DNA of 64,000 nt, from contig JAFUVF010000047.1 of assembly GCA_017483735.1 (NCBI GenBank), positions 1 through 64,000 on the forward strand, in the 5' to 3' direction. Under the pieces are notes generated by a model. The model had not been told where the DNA came from and searched no databases. It was given only the letters and a program-made list of their open reading frames with translations. Shown one piece after another: positions 8,072-17,982 of the stretch; positions within the stretch are counted from its first letter, which is position 1, and each line of letters begins with the position of its first letter. Source of the stretch: Lachnospiraceae bacterium. Lineage in GTDB: Bacteria; Bacillota; Clostridia; Lachnospirales; Lachnospiraceae. Made by a program: the position numbers and the translations under genes.

Positions 8072-9745
8072 ATGAGTTTTGTAGTAGGAGTTGGAGAGGC
8101 GGATTTTGCGTCACTTCGCAGAGAAAATGCATATTATGTAGATAAGACTGATATCATCTATGAGCTTGTTCGGGAAACTAAAAACAAGGTAACGCTCTTT
8201 ACAAGACCTCGCAGGTTTGGAAAGACGCTTATGATGAGCATGCTTGAGAACTTCTTTAGTATCCGCAAGGACAGTAAGGATATTTTTGACGGGCTTGCAA
8301 TAACCGGACATAAAGATTTCTGCGAGGGATGGATGAACCAATATCCGGTTTTATTTATATCCTTTAAGGACGTGGAAGCAGAAGAATTTGATGGGGCGTA
8401 TAAAATGCTCAAAACGAGTATTTCTGATTTGTGTAAAAAGATATCGGAAATCCAAGATAGTGCTTCTGTAAATTTAGGGGACAAAGATATTTTTAACCGA
8501 TTGATGTATAAGACAGCAGAAGAGGATGAGGTAAAAAATTCCCTTAAGACTATTATGCGTATGATGAGTGCTGTCTATGGGAAGAAAGTAATACTCCTTA
8601 TCGACGAGTATGATGTGCCTCTTGCAAGGGCAAGTGAAAAGAACACCGAAAAGAATCAGTATTACGTCAAAATGCTTGATGTCATCAAAGGCATTATGAG
8701 CACAGCGCTTAAGGATAATGAGTTTTTGCAATTCGCTGTGATTACGGGTTGCTTACGGATTGCAAAAGAAAGTATCTTTACTGTAACTAATAACTTCGCT
8801 TCATATTCTGTGCTTGACAAGAATTTTTCACAATATTTCGGTTTTACTGCGGACGAGGTTGACCGTATGCTTGAAGCTGCGGACAGAAGAGAGAGAAAGG
8901 ACACAATAAAGGAATGGTACGACGGATATGTGTTCGGGAACTCTTATTTATATTGTCCGTGGGATGTGATCAATTTTCTGTCGGAACTGCGTAATTATCC
9001 AAATGCAAGACCGAAAAACTATTGGAAAAATACAAGCCATAACGGTATTCTTCTGACATTTGTAAAGCGCACAGATTTTAAGGTCAATGGTAAATTTGAA
9101 GCATTGATGAATGGTGGGACAATCGTTCAGACGATTACGGATGAGCTTACTTATGATACTATGCATTCATCAGAGGATAACTTATGGAGCGTCCTTTTGA
9201 TGACGGGCTATATCACGAAGGCGGATGCCGACGAGGATGAAGAAACCGTAAGTCTTAAAATCCCTAACAGGGAGATTGCATCCATCTTTGAGGATACGGT
9301 AGTCAAGCTGTTCAGGGAGACCATAGATACCAATATGCAGAAAAGTATGATGGAGGCATTTTGGAACAGGGACGCTAAAGAAGCTGGACGGATTGTTTCA
9401 GAGCTTCTCTGGAAGACAATCAGCTACAACGATTACCATGAGGACTACTACCACGCATTCCTTGCGGGGGCATTTGTAGGAATGGGTTACGAGGTGGAAT
9501 CCAATAAGGAAAAGGGGCTTGGCAGACCGGACATTTTGTTAAAAGACGAGGACAATCGTAGAGCCATTATCATAGAGGCGAAGAAGTCTGACAAGGAATC
9601 CGACATGGACAAGGATTGTGATGAGGCAATCAAACAGATTATTGCCGGGAAGTATGCAGAGGGGATTTATGGTTATGAACAGATACTTTGCTACGGAGTG
9701 GCATTCTTCCAGAAACAGGCAAAGGTAAAGCTGCTTAAAATATGA
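8072..9745 (+). CDS. AAA-ATPase-like / PD-(D/E)XK nuclease-like protein (PF09820 + PF08011)
   Basis: The 557-residue protein has an N-terminal AAA-ATPase_like domain: a degenerate P-loop RPRRFGKT at about residues 47-54 and a Walker B motif [12 protein letters not shown] near residue 170. The C-terminal PD-(D/E)XK domain shows GRPDI followed by AIIIEAKK at about residues 490-510, so the nuclease-type triad is intact. Many copies of this family occur in Clostridia and Bacteroidetes genomes and their role is unknown. The last 4 bases overlap the start of the amidase gene. Confidence 0.9.
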   Translation: MSFVVGVGEADFASLRRENAYYVDKTDIIYELVRETKNKVTLFTRPRRFGKTLMMSMLENFFSIRKDSKDIFDGLAITGHKDFCEGWMNQYPVLFISFKDVEAEEFDGAYKMLKTSISDLCKKISEIQDSASVNLGDKDIFNRLMYKTAEEDEVKNSLKTIMRMMSAVYGKKVILLIDEYDVPLARASEKNTEKNQYYVKMLDVIKGIMSTALKDNEFLQFAVITGCLRIAKESIFTVTNNFASYSVLDKNFSQYFGFTADEVDRMLEAADRRERKDTIKEWYDGYVFGNSYLYCPWDVINFLSELRNYPNARPKNYWKNTSHNGILLTFVKRTDFKVNGKFEALMNGGTIVQTITDELTYDTMHSSEDNLWSVLLMTGYITKADADEDEETVSLKIPNREIASIFEDTVVKLFRETIDTNMQKSMMEAFWNRDAKEAGRIVSELLWKTISYNDYHEDYYHAFLAGAFVGMGYEVESNKEKGLGRPDILLKDEDNRRAIIIEAKKSDKESDMDKDCDEAIKQIIAGKYAEGIYGYEQILCYGVAFFQKQAKVKLLKI

Positions 9746-10554
9746 ACACATATGCAAAGCTAATCCCAATATTATTCAGCATTATCATTAGCGGGGTATC
9801 CGCCGGCATAGACTGTGTGCCGGAGGCAATATCAAATTCAGAAATCAAGACAGATTCGGAAATAATGACGGAAGCTGCAAGTGAGACAGATATGACCGCC
9901 GCTGTCCGCACAGGCAGTCACGACGGAATCATTATCGCTATTGACGCCGGACATCAGGCAAAGGGGGACAATACAAAGGAGCCAGTAGGTCCCGGAGCTA
10001 CGGAAATGAAGGCGAAGGTCGCAGGAGGTACACACGGAAACACAAGCGGTCTGTATGAATATGAGCTTACCCTCGAAATCTCCCTTAAGCTGGAGGAGCT
10101 GTTAAAGGAATGCGGCTATGAGGTCATTATGATACGCAGGGAGAATGACGTAAATATCAGTAACAGCGAGAGGGCGCAGATTGCAAACGAGGCAAATGCC
10201 GACGCATTTATAAGGGTGCATGCCAACGGCAGCGCAAATACATCGGCTCACGGCGCAATGACAATCTGTCAGACTGCAAACAATCCTTATAACGGAAATA
10301 TCTATGCCCAGAGTAAGGCTTTGAGCACTGCGGTTTTGGATGGGCTTGTCGCCGCTACGGGCTGTAAAAAAGAGTATGTCTGGGAGACGGACACAATGAG
10401 CGGAATTAACTGGTGTACCGTCCCTGTGACCATTGTCGAGGTGGGATATATGACTAACCCGGATGAAGATGCACTTATGGCGACGGAGGATTATCAGCTT
10501 AAGATTGCTGCGGGTATCGCCAACGGAATCGATAAGTTTATTGAAAACAGATAG
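9742..10554 (+). CDS. N-acetylmuramoyl-L-alanine amidase (Amidase_3)
   Basis: A signal peptide (hydrophobic [15 protein letters not shown]) and a ~30-residue acidic linker lead into a zinc amidase domain from about residue 62. Zinc and catalytic motifs are present: IDAGH, the Glu in [14 protein letters not shown] and VEVGYMTN with the catalytic Glu. It should cleave the bond between muramic acid and the stem peptide in peptidoglycan. There are no cell-wall-binding repeats. The ATGA overlap with the preceding AAA/PD-(D/E)XK gene suggests translational coupling, an unusual partner for an amidase. Confidence 0.93.
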   Translation: MNTYAKLIPILFSIIISGVSAGIDCVPEAISNSEIKTDSEIMTEAASETDMTAAVRTGSHDGIIIAIDAGHQAKGDNTKEPVGPGATEMKAKVAGGTHGNTSGLYEYELTLEISLKLEELLKECGYEVIMIRRENDVNISNSERAQIANEANADAFIRVHANGSANTSAHGAMTICQTANNPYNGNIYAQSKALSTAVLDGLVAATGCKKEYVWETDTMSGINWCTVPVTIVEVGYMTNPDEDALMATEDYQLKIAAGIANGIDKFIENR

Positions 10555-10769
10555 AAAAACCCAAATATTTAAGAAATCTAAATCCATAAAATATATTGTG
10601 CAAAATCAAATTTAGTACTATAGTAAGTCCGCAATAATTTTTCAAAAAGGTAAGCGAAGGGAAAAATATGGTGGAATTTACGCCTGAAGGGTCAGGAGTA
10701 ATTCCATATTCCTGCTGGATGGGGATGATTAACAGCAGTATTACGGTAAATGAAAATAGAGAATAAAAG

Positions 10770-11297
10770 CTATTCTGCGGCAACGTCGGAGGCGTCATCC
10801 TGCGCCACCACATCCTCGGGAGTCTCGCCGTGCAGGAAGGTAATGATTATGCGCACTCTCTTAAAGGCGCGGTTATAATTTTCCTCGGCATACTCGAAAT
10901 GATTGCGAAGGGTTTCCTCGTCGTATTCGGTGTTGGTATATACATCTGAAAAGGTATTTACAGCCTCCGTCATATATTCAGAGGCTTCATCCGCAAATTT
11001 TTCGAGGTAATCATAGCTCTCCGGGAAATCAATCTCCGCAAAAGCCTTGAATTCCGAATCCAGAGAATCAAGATTTTCAAGCATTGAATCCGTGGCGGTG
11101 TCGGAGGATGTGTCGATGGAATTTATGTTTTCATCAATCTCTGCAATCCTGTCGCAGAAGGAATTGATTTTTCCTTCAAATTCGGAATAATCCTTTGTTT
11201 TCCCGCAGGCAGCAAGCAGGAACACGATAAGCATTGAATATATAAATGCCGCAAAGGGCTTTCTGTGAAGCGATAATTTGTTTTTAAGCATTTTCAT
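10770..11297 (-). CDS. Putative lipoprotein of unknown function
   Basis: A basic N-terminus and hydrophobic stretch end in the lipobox LAAC (Cys31). The mature part is acidic and predicted mostly helical (residues 35-150), rich in Glu, Asp and Ser. I do not recognise a family. It has its own promoter at 11334-11362 and stands alone. It would be anchored on the outer face of the membrane. Confidence 0.75.
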   Translation of the reverse strand: MKMLKNKLSLHRKPFAAFIYSMLIVFLLAACGKTKDYSEFEGKINSFCDRIAEIDENINSIDTSSDTATDSMLENLDSLDSEFKAFAEIDFPESYDYLEKFADEASEYMTEAVNTFSDVYTNTEYDEETLRNHFEYAEENYNRAFKRVRIIITFLHGETPEDVVAQDDASDVAAE

Positions 11298-11333
11298 TCC
11301 GTTAATACTTTATTTTGTGCGTGTGACAGAACC

Positions 11334-11362
11334 AATCTACCACATTTAGATATATATTTCAA
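11334..11362 (-). promoter_or_regulatory. Promoter of the lipoprotein gene
   Basis: On the minus strand, TTGAAA (11357-11362) and TAGATT (11334-11339) are 17 bases apart, with an extended -10 (TG-G). The start codon lies about 37 bases downstream of the -10. Confidence 0.6.
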
Positions 11363-11418
11363 GGATTATAAGAATAAAATTAATAAAATGCAAGAAAAAG
11401 AAGGGACAATACAAACAC

Positions 11419-11447
11419 TTGTGAACTTAAAAGAATTATGCTAGAAT
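11419..11447 (+). promoter_or_regulatory. Promoter of the metH-ilv operon
   Basis: TTGTGA (11419-11424) and TAGAAT (11442-11447) are 17 bases apart, with an extended -10 (TG at 11439-11440). The leader to the metH ATG at 11494 is only about 40 bases. That is too short for a SAM riboswitch or T-box, and none was seen. Confidence 0.65.
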
Positions 11448-11493
11448 ATTGAAGTTTATAAGAAGCCTATAATATTCATATAATATTAAAGAA

Positions 11494-13941
11494 ATGACAC
11501 AGACAGAGTTTAAAGCGTTTTGCGAAGGAAAAATAATATATCTCGACGGCGCCACAGGTACGAATCTTGTAAGGAGGGGCATGCCTGCGGGAGTGTGCCC
11601 GGAAAAGTGGATATACGACAATTCCGATATTATGCTTAGTCTCCAAAAGGAATATGTGGCTGCGGGCACGGATATACTCTACGCCCCGACCTTTGGCGCA
11701 AACAGGATCAAGCTCTCAGAGTACGGGCTTGATGACCAAAAGGAGGAGCTCATAAAAGGGCTTGTAGGCATATCAAAGGAGGCTGCAAATACCTCGACGC
11801 ATGGAAGGGTGCTTGTCGCCGGAGACATAACGATGACGGGCAGACAGCTTAAGCCCATGGGCGATATGGAGCTTGAGGAGCTGATAGATGTATACAAGGA
11901 GCAGATCAAGCTTCTGGATGCGGCAGGCGTCGATCTGATTGTAGTTGAAACTATGATGAGCCTTGCGGAGACCAGAGCCGCAATAATAGCCTGCAAGGAG
12001 GTTTCCGACCTTCCCATAATCGCAACCCTTACCTTTGAAGCCGACGGGAGAACGCTCTTTGGCACGGATGCAGTGACGGCTGCCGTGGTATGTGAAAGCT
12101 TAGGGGCATGCGCAGTGGGCGCAAACTGCTCTACAGGTCCCGCAAAAATGAGAGAAATCATAGCGGATATGACTGCAAATACCAGGATTCCCATTATTGC
12201 AAAGCCCAATGCGGGGCTTCCCTATCTTGATGAAAATGGTGTTACGCATTATGATATGGGGGCGGATGACTTTGCAGGCGAGATGGAGGTGCTCATAAAC
12301 GCCGGAGCCACAATAATAGGCGGCTGCTGCGGAACCACTCCGGAATTCATAGAAAAGCTTCACAACAAATTTAAGACTGTTCCCACAGTAAAGCCGGACA
12401 GAAGAAAGGATGGAATAAGATATCTTTCCTCCGAGAGAAGTACGGTGTGCTTCGGGCTGTCGGGGAATTTTATGATAGTGGGAGAGAGGATAAATCCCAC
12501 GGGAAAGAAGGCGCTGCAGGCGGAGCTTCGAGAGGGGAACATGGAGAGGGTTATACGCTTTGCGGAGGAGCAGGAGGAAGCCGGAGCAAGGATTCTTGAC
12601 ATAAATATGGGTATGAGCGGAATAGACGAAAAGGCTATGATGCTAAATGCCATAAATGAAGTGACAGGGATTACCAAGCTTCCCCTTTCGCTTGATTCGA
12701 GCTTCCCCGAGGTGTTGGAGGCAGGGCTTAGAGCATACCCGGGAAGAGCCCTCATAAACTCAATATCCCTCGAAAAGGTTAAATTTGAGCCCCTCATCCC
12801 CATCGCCAAAAAGTACGGCGCAATGTTTATACTGCTTCCGCTGTCAGACAAGGGGCTTCCGGAAAATATTGAGGAAAAGATTGAAATTATAGACACAATA
12901 TACAAAAGAGCTTTGGAATGCGGGCTTTCAAAGGAGGACATAATCGTCGACGGACTGGTTGCCACCGTGGGAGCAAACAAGAGGGCTGGGTTAGAAACTC
13001 TCGAAACCATCAAATACTGCAAGGAGAACGGCTTTGCCACAATCTGCGGACTCTCAAATATTTCCTTCGGCATGCCGGAGAGGAGCTTTGTAAATACTGC
13101 ATTCCTTAATCTTGCAATACACGAGGGGCTTACAATGGCAATCGCAAATCCCTCGCAGGAGCTTTTGGTAAGCTGCGCTCTTGCCACGGATCTTCTTTTG
13201 GCAAAGGAGGATGCGGACATACAATATATTGAATATGCTGCAAAGGTAAAGGAGCGCAGGGAAGAAAAGGAAGAGGAGGAAAAAAACTCTAATTTGAAGG
13301 AAAACCTGCAAAATCATGCCGACCTGCTAAAAAATGCTGTGCTTAAGGGCAACAAAAAGGGAATCGCAAAGCTCACAAACGAGGCGCTTTCCGCAGGAGA
13401 GGAGCCACAACATCTATTAAATGATGTGCTTCTTCCTGCCATAAACGAGGTGGGAGAGCTTTTTGACAAGGGCAAGTATTTTCTACCGCAGCTCATTGCC
13501 TCGGCAGAGGCTATGAAAAATTCCATAGAGGTTTTGGAACCCCTTCTTTTGAAGGAGCAGGGGGAGGGAGATATGCCTGTAGTCATTATCGCCACGGTTG
13601 AGGGAGATATACACGATATAGGCAAGAATCTGGTGGCATTGATGCTCAAAAACTACGGCTTTAAGGTAATCGACCTCGGGAAGGATGTGTCCAAAGAAAG
13701 AATAATCGAGGCGGCAAAGGAGCATAATGCAAGCATAATTGCACTTTCGGCGCTTATGACGACGACAATGCAGCGCATGAAGGAGGTCATAGAGCTGAAA
13801 AACGAAAGCGGCGTAAGCAGCAAGATTATGATAGGCGGGGCAGTCATAACAAAGGATTATGCGGATGAAATAAAGGCTGACGGATATTCAAAGGACGCCG
13901 CAGATGCGGTAAAATTGGCGCAAAAGCTTATAGAAGGATAA
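11494..13941 (+). CDS. metH: Cobalamin-dependent methionine synthase (short form)
   Basis: The 815-residue enzyme moves the methyl group of methyltetrahydrofolate to homocysteine via cobalamin. Domains in order are: homocysteine-binding barrel (about 1-290; zinc ligands Cys212, Cys278, Cys279), folate-binding barrel (about 320-580), cobalamin cap (about 600-690) and cobalamin-binding domain with DIHDIGKN, where His707 is the lower axial ligand. The C-terminal AdoMet-dependent reactivation domain of E. coli MetH is missing, so another protein must re-reduce oxidised cobalamin. The ribosome site before the ATG is weak. The ilvB gene begins 12 bases after the stop. Confidence 0.95.
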   Translation: MTQTEFKAFCEGKIIYLDGATGTNLVRRGMPAGVCPEKWIYDNSDIMLSLQKEYVAAGTDILYAPTFGANRIKLSEYGLDDQKEELIKGLVGISKEAANTSTHGRVLVAGDITMTGRQLKPMGDMELEELIDVYKEQIKLLDAAGVDLIVVETMMSLAETRAAIIACKEVSDLPIIATLTFEADGRTLFGTDAVTAAVVCESLGACAVGANCSTGPAKMREIIADMTANTRIPIIAKPNAGLPYLDENGVTHYDMGADDFAGEMEVLINAGATIIGGCCGTTPEFIEKLHNKFKTVPTVKPDRRKDGIRYLSSERSTVCFGLSGNFMIVGERINPTGKKALQAELREGNMERVIRFAEEQEEAGARILDINMGMSGIDEKAMMLNAINEVTGITKLPLSLDSSFPEVLEAGLRAYPGRALINSISLEKVKFEPLIPIAKKYGAMFILLPLSDKGLPENIEEKIEIIDTIYKRALECGLSKEDIIVDGLVATVGANKRAGLETLETIKYCKENGFATICGLSNISFGMPERSFVNTAFLNLAIHEGLTMAIANPSQELLVSCALATDLLLAKEDADIQYIEYAAKVKERREEKEEEEKNSNLKENLQNHADLLKNAVLKGNKKGIAKLTNEALSAGEEPQHLLNDVLLPAINEVGELFDKGKYFLPQLIASAEAMKNSIEVLEPLLLKEQGEGDMPVVIIATVEGDIHDIGKNLVALMLKNYGFKVIDLGKDVSKERIIEAAKEHNASIIALSALMTTTMQRMKEVIELKNESGVSSKIMIGGAVITKDYADEIKADGYSKDAADAVKLAQKLIEG

Positions 13942-13953
13942 AGGAGAGAAGAA

Positions 13954-15570
13954 ATGCTGGGTGCTGATGCTATAATCAAATGTCTGGAAAAGGAAGGGGT
14001 AGAAACCGTATTCGGATATCCCGGTGTGGCGATATGTCCCTTTTACAACAGTATACTTGATTCTAATATAAGGACAATCCTAATAAGAACCGAGCAGAAT
14101 GCGGCTCATGCGGCATCAGGCATGGCGAGGATGACGGGGAAGCCCGGAGTGTGCGCTGTGACCTCGGGTCCGGGAGCCACGAATATAATTACGGGAATTG
14201 CCACCGCATTTGCGGACAGCATTCCTCTCATAGTGATTACCGGGCAGGTAAATTCAGAGCTTCTTGGCTCAGATGTGTTTCAGGAGGCGGACATTACAGG
14301 AGCCTGCGAAAGCTTCGTAAAATACAGCTATCTTGTGAAAAACGCAAACGATATACCAAGAGTGTTCAGGGAAGCCTTCTATGTGGCGAATACCGGGAGA
14401 AAGGGACCTGTGCTCATAGATATTCCAATAGACGTGCAGAATGCAAGGATTAACAAATTTGAGTATCCGGATTCCGTAAATATGCGTACTTACAAGCCCA
14501 CGGTAAAGGGGCATGCTGTACAGATAAAAAAGGTTGTGGCGGAGTTAAACAAGTCAAAGCGCCCCATTATCTGCGCAGGGGGCGGAGTGCTTTTGTCGGG
14601 AGCCAAGCATCCATTAAGGGAGTTTGCCGCAAAAAACAATATCCCCGTGGTATCTACAATGATGGGGCTCGGAGCCATGCCCACAAGGCATGAAATGTAC
14701 TTCGGAATGGTAGGCAACAACGGAAAGCCCTATGCAAACAAGGCTATGAATGATGCGGACATTATCATTATGGTGGGCGCAAGGGTAGCGGACAGAGCGG
14801 TCAATCAGCCAGACCTTATCACAAAGGACAAGGTGCTTGTGCATATAGATGTGGATCCGGCGGAAATAGGAAAGAATGCCGGTCCCACAATTCCTCTTGT
14901 GGGCGATGCAAACGCAATATTTGAGGATCTTATGAAGGAGGATATAGAGGGAGATTATTCGGAGTGGATAAGGACGCTTAACGAATACAAGGAAAAGCTC
15001 TCCGTAGTAAGAAAACCGAACCCTGAATATGTCGATCCTGCCGCATTTATTGAAAAGCTTTCGGAGGCTATGGAGGATAAGGCAATCTATGTGGCGGATG
15101 TGGGGCAGAATCAGATCTGGTCCTGCGCATACAATGTTGTAAAGGACGGAAGATTCTTTACCTCCGGGGGAATGGGCACCATGGGGTATTCAATCCCTGC
15201 GGCAATGGGTGCAAAGCTTGCCGCTCCGAAGCGTCAGGTAGTATGTGTCTGCGGCGACGGCTCCTTCCAGATGTCAATGATGGAGCTTGCAACCTACAGG
15301 CAGCACAGCATTCAGGCAAAGATCATCGTATTAAAGAACGGGTATCTCGGTATGGTGCGGGAATATCAGCACTATGCGTACAAGGACAATTATTCCGTGG
15401 TGGATCTTTCGGGAAGCCCGGATCTTTCAAAGATTGCGGAGGCATACGGCTTTGATTTCATAAGGCTTGAAAATATGAAGAATGCAGAGGAATCCATTGA
15501 CAGGTTCTTGAAGGATGAAAATTCCGTCCTTATGGAATGTATTGTAGACCCGATGGATTTGGTAAAATAG
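13954..15570 (+). CDS. ilvB: Acetolactate synthase, large (catalytic) subunit
   Basis: This thiamine-diphosphate enzyme joins pyruvate with pyruvate or 2-oxobutyrate, the first common step to valine, leucine and isoleucine. The ThDP-activating Glu47 lies in RTEQNAAH, the ThDP/Mg motif begins at CVCGDGSF, and the rest matches biosynthetic AHAS. At 538 residues it is slightly shorter than the usual ~560-570. A clear AAGGAGAG ribosome site precedes the ATG. The ilvN gene follows after 10 bases. Confidence 0.95.
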   Translation: MLGADAIIKCLEKEGVETVFGYPGVAICPFYNSILDSNIRTILIRTEQNAAHAASGMARMTGKPGVCAVTSGPGATNIITGIATAFADSIPLIVITGQVNSELLGSDVFQEADITGACESFVKYSYLVKNANDIPRVFREAFYVANTGRKGPVLIDIPIDVQNARINKFEYPDSVNMRTYKPTVKGHAVQIKKVVAELNKSKRPIICAGGGVLLSGAKHPLREFAAKNNIPVVSTMMGLGAMPTRHEMYFGMVGNNGKPYANKAMNDADIIIMVGARVADRAVNQPDLITKDKVLVHIDVDPAEIGKNAGPTIPLVGDANAIFEDLMKEDIEGDYSEWIRTLNEYKEKLSVVRKPNPEYVDPAAFIEKLSEAMEDKAIYVADVGQNQIWSCAYNVVKDGRFFTSGGMGTMGYSIPAAMGAKLAAPKRQVVCVCGDGSFQMSMMELATYRQHSIQAKIIVLKNGYLGMVREYQHYAYKDNYSVVDLSGSPDLSKIAEAYGFDFIRLENMKNAEESIDRFLKDENSVLMECIVDPMDLVK

Positions 15571-15580
15571 GAGAAGAACA

Positions 15581-16072
15581 ATGGATATGAAGAGAAAAAT
15601 ATATTCCGTGCTTGTGGAGAACCGCTCCGGTGTGCTTTTTAAGGTGGCGGGCATATTCTACAGAAGATGCTTCAACATTGATTCCCTTGCGGTGGGGGAG
15701 ACCTTCGACAATTCTGTGTCCTGCATGACCATCGTATCCTCTGGGGATGAGAGGACGCAGGAGCAGATAGAGAAGCAGCTAAACAAAAAGCTTGATGTCA
15801 TAAAGGTAAAGACCTACGAGGAGAGCCAGTGTATTACAAGGGAGCTTATGCTGATAAAAATAAAATACAACAAGGCAAACCGCAGGGAGATTATGGATAT
15901 ATGCAAGCTTACAGGGGCATATATCGTAAATATGTCCGCAAAATATATGATAATCCAGATTTGCGCCGACCCTGAGCAGGTGCAGCTTATGAGCAAGATG
16001 CTGCAGTCGGTGTCGGTGGTGGAGGTCGCCCGCACAGGGACATTGGCGCTCTCCAAATGCGTGGATGAATAA
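15581..16072 (+). CDS. ilvN: Acetolactate synthase regulatory subunit (first paralogue)
   Basis: The 163-residue protein has an N-terminal ACT domain (YSVLVENRSGVLFKVAGIF) and a C-terminal ALS_ss domain (RELMLIKIKYN). It should bind the catalytic subunit encoded just upstream and mediate feedback inhibition. It is more divergent than the paralogue at 18865: FYRRCFNIDSLAVGE replaces the common FSRRGYNIESITVG. The usual valine-binding glycine/asparagine pattern is altered, so its effector response may differ. Confidence 0.9.
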   Translation: MDMKRKIYSVLVENRSGVLFKVAGIFYRRCFNIDSLAVGETFDNSVSCMTIVSSGDERTQEQIEKQLNKKLDVIKVKTYEESQCITRELMLIKIKYNKANRREIMDICKLTGAYIVNMSAKYMIIQICADPEQVQLMSKMLQSVSVVEVARTGTLALSKCVDE

Positions 16073-16586
16073 TCTTATGAGGCATAAATATTTTCTTATT
16101 TTCATAGCGCTTTTTATCCCGTTTATGTGCATACTTTTTCTTATGTATGTGCCTAATATCGATGACTTCTATGCAAGAAAGGTAATGCTTACTCTGGATG
16201 ATGTGAAGCTTCCCGCAGGCACGGAGTTTGTCGACAAGACATACATTTCGGGGAGCCTTATTGGAAATGGGGACGGAATAGATTTTCTCGGAGCAATACT
16301 CGTCAAAAGTCCGCTTTCAGAGGAAGAGCTTATCTCATATTATAAGGATAATACAGGACTTTCAGAAGTTCATGCAGAAAAACTCAAGCAGAACGGATAT
16401 TCGGCAGGCAATATCTATCTGGGCGTGGACGGCACAATAAGCGGCTATGCGGTAAAAGGTATAGACAGAGGAAGCCTTTATTTTATAAATACCTCTGAAA
16501 TCAAGGAGGATTATTATCTGATATACGCCTTTAAAACGGATGAATATCCCTTTATTTCGAATTTTGACTTAAGAGGATACAACTGA
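16065..16586 (+). CDS. Membrane-anchored protein of unknown function
   Basis: The 173-residue protein has a single N-terminal transmembrane segment (about residues 10-28) and an otherwise soluble, mixed alpha/beta extracytoplasmic part. I do not recognise a family. The ATG at 16065 overlaps the end of ilvN by 8 bases; an in-frame ATG at 16077 is the alternative. The gene is followed after 2 bases by a polytopic GT-C-like gene, so the two may work together. Confidence 0.72.
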   Translation: MNNLMRHKYFLIFIALFIPFMCILFLMYVPNIDDFYARKVMLTLDDVKLPAGTEFVDKTYISGSLIGNGDGIDFLGAILVKSPLSEEELISYYKDNTGLSEVHAEKLKQNGYSAGNIYLGVDGTISGYAVKGIDRGSLYFINTSEIKEDYYLIYAFKTDEYPFISNFDLRGYN

Positions 16587-16588
16587 AA

Positions 16589-17968
16589 ATGCAGGATAAG
16601 CGAGGAAGGGAAAAAGCAATACTCCTGCTATATATTCTTTTGTTTGTCATTTTTGCAGTCAGCATGGTCTTTATTCAGGCGATATACAGAAGGGGCTCTG
16701 ACTATTCCAATCCGCCGGATGAGCTCTTTCGCTTCTTAGTTCCGAAATACATATATGAAAACGGAAAGCTTCCCACAGGCTTTGAAGAGGAGGTGCGCAT
16801 ATCGGGGTACGGATATTCATATGCCCTTTATAATGTGCTGCCCTATATAATACAGGCGTTTTTTATGAAAATAGCCGGAATCTTCACAAAGTCCGGGGAT
16901 GCGCTGTATTATATAGCAAGGCTTTCTAATGTGTTAAACGGCGTGATCACGGCATGCCTTGTTTACGCCATATCAAAAAGGCTGTTTTTTGATGAACGCC
17001 TGCAATGGCTCTTTTCCTTCGGGATAATGTTTCTCCCGGAGCATCTCTTTGTGCATACCTATGTAAATACGGATTCCATGGCAGTGCTTTCAACGGCTGT
17101 TATAATTTATGCATGGATTCTTTCAATGGATGAGGGCTTTTCCTATAAGACGGATATCCTTTTGTCCATAGGCATCATAATATGCGCATTATCCTACTAC
17201 AATGCCTACGGCTTTATAATGTGCAGTGTATTGTTTTTTGTCTCTTCGTTTATTCGCAGAAAGGATGAGCTGGGAAAATATGATTTTAAGGAAATGCTTA
17301 AGCATGGGTTTTTCATAACAGGACTTGTGCTCATTGGCACAGGCTGGTGGTTTGTGAGAGAATATTTCGTACTTTCCGGAGATATACTGGGACTTAAAAC
17401 AAGGTATGAGCTTGCGGTAAAATATGCGCTTCCCGAGGTCAATCCCTTAAGCAAAAATACTTACAGGAACAGAGGCTTGTCGGTTATTGATATGCTTATT
17501 GAGGATGAATATATAAATAATGTTTTTGTCTCCTTTGTGGCGGTATTTGCTTCCATGAAGGCAGTTGGAAATATCTGGATATACCGTATCTATAAGCTTT
17601 TGTATGGATGCGCCTTTTTGGGACTTTTCATACCATCCAAGGGTAATAAGGATAAAAAAGCGCAGGGATTAAAGAAAATAATATTTGAAATATGCCTTAT
17701 TCTTTGTATAATATCCGTAATCCTTGTGCTTATCATATATTCCTATACCTCTGATTATCAGTCACAGGGAAGATATATAATACCTGCCGTGATTCCGATA
17801 TATTATTTTTTGACAAAGGGTATTGAAAAATATTTCTCGTTGAGGATAATAAATGAAAGGATAAAGACCGTTGCAGCAGTCTTTGTTGTCACGATACTTG
17901 TAGTTATCTGCGCATATATGATTTACGGAGTGACCCTGCCGTACGCTTTGGCGGACTTAAAAGTTTAA
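16589..17968 (+). CDS. GT-C-like polytopic membrane protein (possible glycosyltransferase)
   Basis: The 459-residue protein has some ten hydrophobic segments. After the first helix comes a loop with NPPDELFRF, the acidic first-loop pattern seen in DUF2142 and related GT-C glycosyltransferases that use lipid-linked sugars. A conserved-looking NTDSMAVLS occurs near residue 165. The role may be glycosylation of a surface component; this is inferred from fold-level resemblance only. It lies in the metH-proB run, 14 bases before proB. Confidence 0.7.
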   Translation: MQDKRGREKAILLLYILLFVIFAVSMVFIQAIYRRGSDYSNPPDELFRFLVPKYIYENGKLPTGFEEEVRISGYGYSYALYNVLPYIIQAFFMKIAGIFTKSGDALYYIARLSNVLNGVITACLVYAISKRLFFDERLQWLFSFGIMFLPEHLFVHTYVNTDSMAVLSTAVIIYAWILSMDEGFSYKTDILLSIGIIICALSYYNAYGFIMCSVLFFVSSFIRRKDELGKYDFKEMLKHGFFITGLVLIGTGWWFVREYFVLSGDILGLKTRYELAVKYALPEVNPLSKNTYRNRGLSVIDMLIEDEYINNVFVSFVAVFASMKAVGNIWIYRIYKLLYGCAFLGLFIPSKGNKDKKAQGLKKIIFEICLILCIISVILVLIIYSYTSDYQSQGRYIIPAVIPIYYFLTKGIEKYFSLRIINERIKTVAAVFVVTILVVICAYMIYGVTLPYALADLKV

Positions 17969-17982
17969 GGAAGGATACAATT

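Noticed and set aside
10668..10766. 32-codon frame (starts MVEFTPEGSGVIPY) with a GAAGGG-like site upstream
   Set aside because: Too short and without family resemblance or a promoter. It overlaps a weak imperfect inverted repeat (10673-10705) in a 215-base gap that otherwise shows nothing.
11298..11493. SAM riboswitch before metH
   Set aside because: The promoter leaves a leader of only about 40 bases and none of the conserved helices is visible.
12360..13220. Open frame of 286 codons on the minus strand inside metH
   Set aside because: Ser-rich shadow of the metH coding frame without a promoter or ribosome site.
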